A stretch of DNA of 7,117 nucleotides from the NCBI GenBank assembly GCA_011524785.1, contig WTJQ01000356.1, positions 1 through 7,117 on the forward strand, in the 5' to 3' direction. Below the pieces are notes generated by a model. It did not search any database. It was given only the letters and a program-made list of their open reading frames with translations, and was not told the origin of the DNA. Source of the DNA: Planctomycetota bacterium. Its GTDB lineage: Bacteria; Planctomycetota; UBA1135; GCA-002686595. The position numbers and the translations under genes are program-made. Below, one piece after another: positions 1-5,800 of the stretch; positions within the stretch are counted from its first letter, which is position 1, and each line of letters begins with the position of its first letter.

Positions 1-220
1 GTCGGAGCTGCGCCGCTCGACGCCCGAGGCGATCGAGGGCCTGCACTCCTCCCTCCGCGTCGTGCGCGCTTCGGCCGACGCGGCCGTGGACCGCGAGCAG
101 GGGGATGGACCCCAGGGTGAGCTCTGGCGCTTCATCGCCTGGGCCTGCCTCGCGTTCCTGGTCGGCGAGTCCCTCTGGGGCGCCCGCCTCGGGAGCAGGG
201 GCCGGGGGGTGTCGGCATGA
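1..220 (+). CDS. BatA-like membrane protein, C-terminal end (5' truncated)
   Basis: This is the last 72 codons of a gene that begins left of the window; codons are read from base 2 and end at TGA 218-220. The visible part is a short mixed segment, an acidic Gly-rich stretch (DREQGDGPQGE, residues 30-40 of the fragment), then one hydrophobic helix from about LWRFIAWACL to GESLWGARLG (41-64) and a basic tail ending GSRGRGVSA. A linker followed by a single C-terminal anchor and an Arg-containing cytoplasmic tail is how planctomycete BatA-type proteins (N-terminal double-helix domain, VWA-like middle, C-terminal anchor) usually end. Its position directly before a VWA/GATase-like gene supports this. 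The stop overlaps the next start as ATGA, which suggests translational coupling and a shared operon. The VWA part itself is not in view, so the family call rests on the C-terminal pattern and the neighbour; another membrane-anchored protein of the same cluster is possible. Confidence 0.6.
   Translation, partial: SELRRSTPEAIEGLHSSLRVVRASADAAVDREQGDGPQGELWRFIAWACLAFLVGESLWGARLGSRGRGVSA
217..220 (+). promoter_or_regulatory. ATGA stop/start overlap (translational coupling)
   Basis: The start codon of the VWA gene (217-219) overlaps the stop codon of the BatA-like gene (218-220) in the sequence ATGA. Overlaps of this kind usually mean that ribosomes ending the first gene re-initiate on the second, giving balanced amounts of the two proteins. 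The only purine-rich stretch at suitable distance is the G-run at 204-209, which is not a clear Shine-Dalgarno site. Confidence 0.75.
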
Positions 221-2772
221 CGCTGCGCCGCTCCCCGAGTCCCGCCACGACGGAGACCGCCGAGAGCCGAGACCTGCCGGGGAGCGCCCCCCCCTCTCTG
301 GAGCTCGGCTGGGGACCTGCGGCCGACGGATGGCAGGGGGACGGAACGACCTCCACGAGCGCGTCCGGCGCCGCGCCTGCGGAGGGGCAGCCCGACACCG
401 CCACCTCGTGGAAGCTCCTCGAGGCCCCCGAGCCGTGGGTGGTGGTCCTCGTCGTCCTGCCCCTCTCGTTCGCCATCGCCTGGCGTGCCTACGCCCGCGA
501 ACACCTCTCGCGCGGAGCCCGCGGGCTCCTCGTGGGGCTCCGGTGGCTCAGCCTGCTGGCGCTCCTCACCATCCTGGCCCGCCCGGTCCAGGTGCGCTCC
601 CAGGAGCGCGTCACTCCGGCCCAGATCCTCGTCCTCGCCGACGACTCGGCGAGCATGTCCCGTCGTGATGCCTACACGGGCGCGGAGCAGCAGGCCGAAG
701 CACTCGCCGCGCTGGTCGGGTCCGGCTCGGACGTCGCGAGCCCCGGAGCGGCAAGGGCAGCCGTTGCCGAGACGACGCGCGCCGAGCTCGCGGCGGCCTG
801 GCTCGACCGGGAGCTCCTCCCCCACCTCGAGCGCCGGGACTACGACGCGCAGCTGCTGCGCTTCGCGACCACCGCGGAGGCGCTGGCCCAGGCCGAGGAC
901 CTCTCCGGCCGCGGGCCCGCGACCCATCTCGGGGACGCGCTCGGCGCAGCCCTGGCCCAATCGCGCGGACGGCCGGTGAAGGGGATCGTCGTCCTCGGGG
1001 ACGGACGCTCCAACGGCGGCCTCGACCCCATGGCGGCAACGGAGCGGGCCGTCCAGGCGGGCATCCCCGTCCACACCGTCGTGGTCGGCGACACGCGGCC
1101 CGAGCGCAACCTCGTGCTCGAGCTGGTGGAGGCCCCCAGCTCGGTCCTCGAGGAGGACGAGATCAGCGTGACGGTGCGCGTTCGGGCGCGCGGCGTGGAG
1201 AGCAGCGCCTCGATCGAGGTCCTCCTCGAGGAGCTCGACGGCGACACGGCACAGCCCGTGGACCAGCAGCGCGTGGAGCCCTCGGAGGAGGGCACGCGCG
1301 TGACCCTGACGGCGCCGGGGCGCCGGACCGGCTCGCGCGGCCTCGAGCGTCGCTTCCGCGTCTCCGTCGAGCTCCTGCCCGAGGAGCGCATGCTCGACGA
1401 CAACGAGGTCGCCGCGGTCGTGCGTGTGAACCCCGAGCGCATCCGAGTGCTCTACCTCGACGGCTACCCGCGCTGGGAGTATCGCCAGCTCAAGGACATG
1501 CTCCTGCGGGCGGACGAGCGCATCGAGGCGCAGATGTACCTGCTGTCCGCGACCCCCGACTTCCCGCAGGAGGCGACCCGCGGCCTCGACCGGCTCACGC
1601 GCGTGCCGACGCGGGCCGATCAGCTGCTCGATCGCTACGACGTGGTGATCCTCGGGGACGTGAACCCCTGGGCGATCTCCGCCGACCCCGCGGAGGGCGA
1701 GCAGTTCGTGCGCTCCCTCACGGAGTTCGTGGAGAAGGGCGGCGGGCTGTGCGTGGTCGCGGGCGAGTTCGACATGCCCAAGGCGGTCGCGGGAACGGAC
1801 TTCGCGAAGCTGCTGCCGGTCACCCTCGACCCCACGGGCGCCCTCGCGTTCGAGGTCGACACCACGGTCGAGCAGCACCCGACGCTCGAGGATCCCGCCA
1901 GCCCGCACCAGATCGTCCGGCTGCATCCGGACCCGGACCTCAACCGGCAGCTGTGGCAGGACGAGGGCGGGCTGCGCGGCTTCTACTGGTACTTCCCCGT
2001 GCGGGGGGCCAAGCCCGGCGCTCAGGTGCTGCTCCGGCACCCGACGGCCAGCCTCTCCGGGGACGGCGAGCGGGACCCCCTCCTGGTCGCGGGGTACTAC
2101 CCCGAGGGCCGGACCCTGTTCCTCGCCATCGACTCCACGCACCGCTGGCAGTTCCGCTACGAGCACCGCTACCACGAGCGCTTCTGGCGCAACGCCATTC
2201 GGTGGCTGGCCCTCGGCAGGCTGAAGGGAGGTGATCGCCGGCACCAGCTGGAGGCCCTCGAGCCCGAGTACGGCCTGGACGAGCGCGTCTCCCTGGAGGC
2301 GCGGGTCCTGGACGAGGACTTCGAGCCCCTGGAGGCCGAGAGCCGGACGGTCGAGCTGCGCGGGCCGGACGGCGAGGAGGAGCGCCTCGAGCTCACCCCC
2401 GATCCGTCCCGCCCCGGGGTCTTCCGGACCTCCTTCGAGGCAGGCCGCGCCGGGGCCTGGAGCGCCGTCCTGCTGGATGCCGATGAAGCGGTGGCGCGCG
2501 CGGACTACGAGGTGGTCCTGCCGTCCCATGAGAACGCCGACCCGACCCCGGACCCCGCAGGGATGCTGGCCCTGGCCCAGCGCACCGGCGGTCGCGCGGT
2601 CACGCTCAGCGAGGCCTCCGCTCTCCTCGAGGCCTTCCCCGGCGGCGAGGAGCGCCGGGAGGCCCTGCGCTCGGACCTGCTCGACGCCTGGGACCGCTGG
2701 GGCACCCTCGCCCTGGTCCTCGCCCTCCTCACGCTCGAGTGGATCGCACGCAAGCGCTTCGAGCTGATCTGA
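217..2772 (+). CDS. VWA domain membrane protein with glutamine-amidotransferase-like domain (851 aa)
   Basis: This is a membrane-anchored protein of the BatA/VWA type. After a low-complexity tail (1-68) come two hydrophobic helices (about 74-90 and 103-121) joined by an Arg-rich loop. The VWA domain (about 134-290) has a full metal-binding MIDAS: D-x-S-x-S at 142-146 (DDSAS), a Thr in ATHLGDAL near 236, and Asp262 in VVLGDGRSNGG. A beta-rich segment (295-405) leads to a class I GATase-like fold (about 407-665), with VLYLDGYPRWEYRQLK (411-426), DVVILGD (475-481), EKGGGLCVVAGE (506-517) and the family-typical HRWQFRYEHRYHERFWRNA (642-660). A second beta-rich region (675-770) and a C-terminal helix (about 828-845) before ARKRFELI finish it. 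By the positive-inside rule, the helix 1-2 loop and the C-terminus are cytoplasmic and the large domains periplasmic. ATG 217 is the only ATG, GTG or TTG in frame ahead of helix 1. Its Shine-Dalgarno is weak (G-run 204-209), consistent with coupling to the upstream stop. Family knowledge suggests work with a MoxR ATPase and DUF58 protein; the substrate is unknown. Confidence 0.9.
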   Translation: MTLRRSPSPATTETAESRDLPGSAPPSLELGWGPAADGWQGDGTTSTSASGAAPAEGQPDTATSWKLLEAPEPWVVVLVVLPLSFAIAWRAYAREHLSRGARGLLVGLRWLSLLALLTILARPVQVRSQERVTPAQILVLADDSASMSRRDAYTGAEQQAEALAALVGSGSDVASPGAARAAVAETTRAELAAAWLDRELLPHLERRDYDAQLLRFATTAEALAQAEDLSGRGPATHLGDALGAALAQSRGRPVKGIVVLGDGRSNGGLDPMAATERAVQAGIPVHTVVVGDTRPERNLVLELVEAPSSVLEEDEISVTVRVRARGVESSASIEVLLEELDGDTAQPVDQQRVEPSEEGTRVTLTAPGRRTGSRGLERRFRVSVELLPEERMLDDNEVAAVVRVNPERIRVLYLDGYPRWEYRQLKDMLLRADERIEAQMYLLSATPDFPQEATRGLDRLTRVPTRADQLLDRYDVVILGDVNPWAISADPAEGEQFVRSLTEFVEKGGGLCVVAGEFDMPKAVAGTDFAKLLPVTLDPTGALAFEVDTTVEQHPTLEDPASPHQIVRLHPDPDLNRQLWQDEGGLRGFYWYFPVRGAKPGAQVLLRHPTASLSGDGERDPLLVAGYYPEGRTLFLAIDSTHRWQFRYEHRYHERFWRNAIRWLALGRLKGGDRRHQLEALEPEYGLDERVSLEARVLDEDFEPLEAESRTVELRGPDGEEERLELTPDPSRPGVFRTSFEAGRAGAWSAVLLDADEAVARADYEVVLPSHENADPTPDPAGMLALAQRTGGRAVTLSEASALLEAFPGGEERREALRSDLLDAWDRWGTLALVLALLTLEWIARKRFELI

Positions 2773-2783
2773 CTCCGTCCACC

Positions 2784-2800
2784 GGGCCGCACCGCGGCCC
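2784..2800 (+). repeat. Perfect 7-bp GC stem-loop in the intergenic gap
   Basis: Bases 2784-2790 (GGGCCGC) pair fully with 2794-2800 (GCGGCCC) around a 3-base loop (ACC). The hairpin lies 11 bases after the stop of the VWA gene and ends 7 bases before ATG 2808. No T-run follows it, so it is not a typical intrinsic terminator. As RNA it could slow polymerase, protect the upstream message from 3' degradation, or hide the space where a ribosome would bind for ATG 2808. In DNA this GC-rich, short perfect hairpins arise easily by chance, so function is uncertain. Confidence 0.45.
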
Positions 2801-2807
2801 GCTCTCC

Positions 2808-5800
2808 ATGATCGAGAACCGCACGCCGAACCGGCGCGCCGAGGAGCGCGTGGTGCCTGGGACGCTCGCCCAGGTCGGCCGCCGCGTGGCGGCCCTCGCG
2901 TCGGCTGTCGCGGCAGTCGGCCTTGGCCTCGCGGCGACCGCCTCCTCGGCGGCGCGGGCCCAGGACGAGGTCATCGGCGACCGCGCCTTCCACGTGTACG
3001 ACACGCAGGTCGCGCGGGCCACCGCCGAGCAGGTGCTCGACCACCTCGCGAGCGGGCGCGCGAGCGAGGCCCTGGCCGAGCTCCAGAGACTCCTGGAGGA
3101 GCATGGCGGGGCCGTGCTCCGCCTCACGCCCGTGCCGGCCGCCCGTGGGCAGGTCCAGAGCGACACCTTCGTCGGCGTCGAGCGCTGGGCCCTCTCCCTG
3201 CTGCGCGGCCTCCCCGAGCCGACGCTCCAGCTCTACCGCGACCGTCACCGGGACGCGAGCGAGCGGGCGCTGGAGGAGGCGCGGCTCGCGGGCCTCGGCG
3301 GGGACTGGGCCCCCCTCCTCGCAGTCGCGCGCCGGTGGCCCGTGACCCCGGCCGCAGGCCGCGCCTGGATCGCGGTCGGCGACCTGCTGCTCGAGCGCGG
3401 GGACGTGGCGGAGGCACGCGCGTCCTGGCTCCGCGCCGCCACGGCGTTCGAGCCGTCCTTGGCGTCGGCCCTCGACCGCACCCTCGCGGGTTCGGAGGCG
3501 CTGGGCGACGGTCGGGAGGACGAGACCGCCGCGGCCGCCGACGGCTCCGCGGCCGGCCTCGTCGCCGAGGTCGGTCCTGGGTCCGGGGAGTCGCTGCAGG
3601 GCTGGATCGCCGCGCGCTCCGGGGAGGCCCCCTGGACGGGCCTCGCCAAGCGCCTCGAGATCGCCTCAGGGTCGAGGCTCGCGCCGATGACCTCGGGGCG
3701 CTCCCTCCTGGGCGGCGAGGAGCCCGCGGGCCGGCCGTTCGGACAGCAGCCCGAGGGCTGGTCGGTGGAGGTCTCCCTCCCGCGCGACCCCTTCTGGCAG
3801 TCCCCTGCCTCCCGTCGCGTCTTCCCCGTGCGGGCCGGCGACCGCCTGCTGATCAGCACCAGCCGCACCCTGGTCTGCGTCGAGGCCGAGACCGGCGAGC
3901 TGCTCTGGCGCCAGAGCACGACGTCCCTGGGGACCGAGCTTCCGACGTGGGCCGAGGTCGAGCGCTCGATGCGGGGCCTCGAGACCTTCCGCGAGGCGAT
4001 CGACACCGATGAGGGCTTCGTGGCGCCGGCGACCGATGGTGCCGTCGCCATCGCGAGCTTCCAGGTCCCGGTCGAGGTCGAGACCCAACAGGACTACAAC
4101 GAGCTCGAGATCATCAAGGTGCTCCCGGAGCGGCGCCTCGCCGCGTTCGACCTCGAGGAGGGAGCGCCCCTGTGGCACCACGCTCCCCCTCGGGACTGGG
4201 ACGGGGACTCCGGCACCTTCGCCGAGCGCTTCACCGTGGTGAGCCCGCCCGTGATCCACGCCGGGCGCGCCCTCGTGCAGTGCGCGCGCACCCGCGGCCG
4301 GGTCGAGTTGCACGTGGCCGCGTACGACCTGAGGACCGGGGAGCTCGCGTGGAGCACCCCCGTCATCACGGGGCAGCGTCAGCTCAACATGTTCGGGCGG
4401 ATGACGGAGGAGTTCGTGGCCCCTCCGGTGGTGTGCTCCCCCGACGGACGCGCCTTCGTCCTGACCCAGCTCGGCGTGGTGGCCTGCCTCGACGCCTTCT
4501 CCGGCGCGCCGCTCTGGGAGACGAGCTACGAGCAGGTGGCCATGACCTCGGGCCGCTGGCGGCGCGCGGGGAGCATGGCGACCGTCTGGCGCAACGGTCC
4601 TCCGATCGTGCACGAGGACGCGCTGCTCGCGGCGCCCTACGACTCGCCCCACCTCATGGCGTTCGATGCGCGCTCCGGGGCCCTGCGCTGGTCCATGCGC
4701 CAGACGCGCCTCTGCCTCGCCGCCGACCCGACCGGCCGCACGCGCGAGGTCAACCAGCTCCTCGGCGTGCGCGAGGGCCTGCTCGTCCTGGGAGGCGAGC
4801 GGGTCGCGGCCTTCGAGCCGGCGACCGGCTCCCTCGCGAGCCAGCCGCCCGCGCGCCTGGCCTGGGCCTTCCCAGCGGTCGGCGCCGATGGCCTCGCTAA
4901 CCGCTGGCTGCCCGCGCCCGTGCTGTCCGGGCGCTCGGTGCTGGTCCCCGACGACCGGGAGCTGGTGGAGCTCGACCTCGTGACGGGTCGTCGCCTCGCC
5001 CTGCTCCCCTGGCCGACAAGCGACGGGCGTCGCCTCGACGGCAACCTCCTCGTGGACGACGGCGCCTTCTTCATCGTCGACGGGAGCGGTGCGCGCGGCT
5101 ACTTCGAGTGGGAGGGCCTCGTGGAGCGTGCGCGCGCCCGGCTGGCCGAGGCCCCTGGCGACGCGGCTGCCACGCTGCGCCTCGCATCCCTGCTCACGCG
5201 TCGTGCACGCTCCCTGCACGCCCGCCGGCGCGAGGCCCGGGACCTCGTCGAGGCGGGACGCCTCCTCGGGGAGGGGCGCGCCCTGCTCGACGGCCTGGAG
5301 GAGCCCGAGGGGCGGGACGCCGCGCTGCACTCCCTCCTGCGCGTGCGCGCCGACGTGGCCCGGGCGGCCATGGATCCGGCTCGCGCGCGCGTCGACCTCG
5401 AGGAGGCCCTCGTGCTGGCGCCCGACTCCACGGCGGCCGCCGAGACCCGCATCGCCCTGCAGGAGGTCCTCCGCGATCGCGATCGGGAGGGCCGCCTCGC
5501 CGTGCTCCGCGCGATCGTGCGCGAGGACGTCCGGGAGCGCGTCACCGTCGCCGTGCTGCGGCCGGCCAGTGGCGAGCTCACCCGCACCCTGCGCCTGCAG
5601 CCCCTCGAGGGGCCGGACCCCGAGGGCGGCTTCCCGCTCCCCTCCGTCGTCTACGGCCTGCTGGAGGAGATGCGGCTCCAGCTCGCGAGCGGGGACGCCG
5701 CGCGACGCGCCGAGGGGCTCGAGACCCTCTACTCCCTGCTCCCGACCTGGGGCGGCTTCCCACTGCCCTGGCGCGAGGGGGACCTCGAGGGGCAGGACGT

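Noticed and set aside
105..668. A 187-codon + strand frame overlapping the BatA-like end and the VWA start
   Set aside because: The product is compositionally biased (Arg, Pro, Gly). The overlapping frames encode a clear membrane anchor and a VWA protein joined by ATGA.
2784..2800. The intergenic stem-loop as a Rho-independent terminator
   Set aside because: There is no downstream T-run (CTCTCC follows), and the next same-strand gene begins only 7 bases later, so termination here is not supported.
2880..2900. Twin-arginine (Tat) export signal in the propeller protein
   Set aside because: The pair GRRVAAL precedes the hydrophobic core, but the rest of the S/T-R-R-x-F-L-K consensus is missing. 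A Sec-type signal is equally likely.
3335..4012. Medium-length open frames on the + strand in other registers (such as 2923-3345, 3335-4012, 4172-4900 and 5108-6370)
   Set aside because: They are Arg/Pro/Ala-rich, lack family motifs and lie wholly inside the continuous propeller frame. They are GC-driven shadows, not evidence of frameshifts; the main frame is unbroken.
3810..5102. Propeller 1 as a PQQ-dependent alcohol or glucose dehydrogenase
   Set aside because: The blade motifs show the fold only. I could not identify the calcium- and PQQ-contacting residues or the disulphide pair of the dehydrogenases, and the helical modules on both sides do not match those enzymes.
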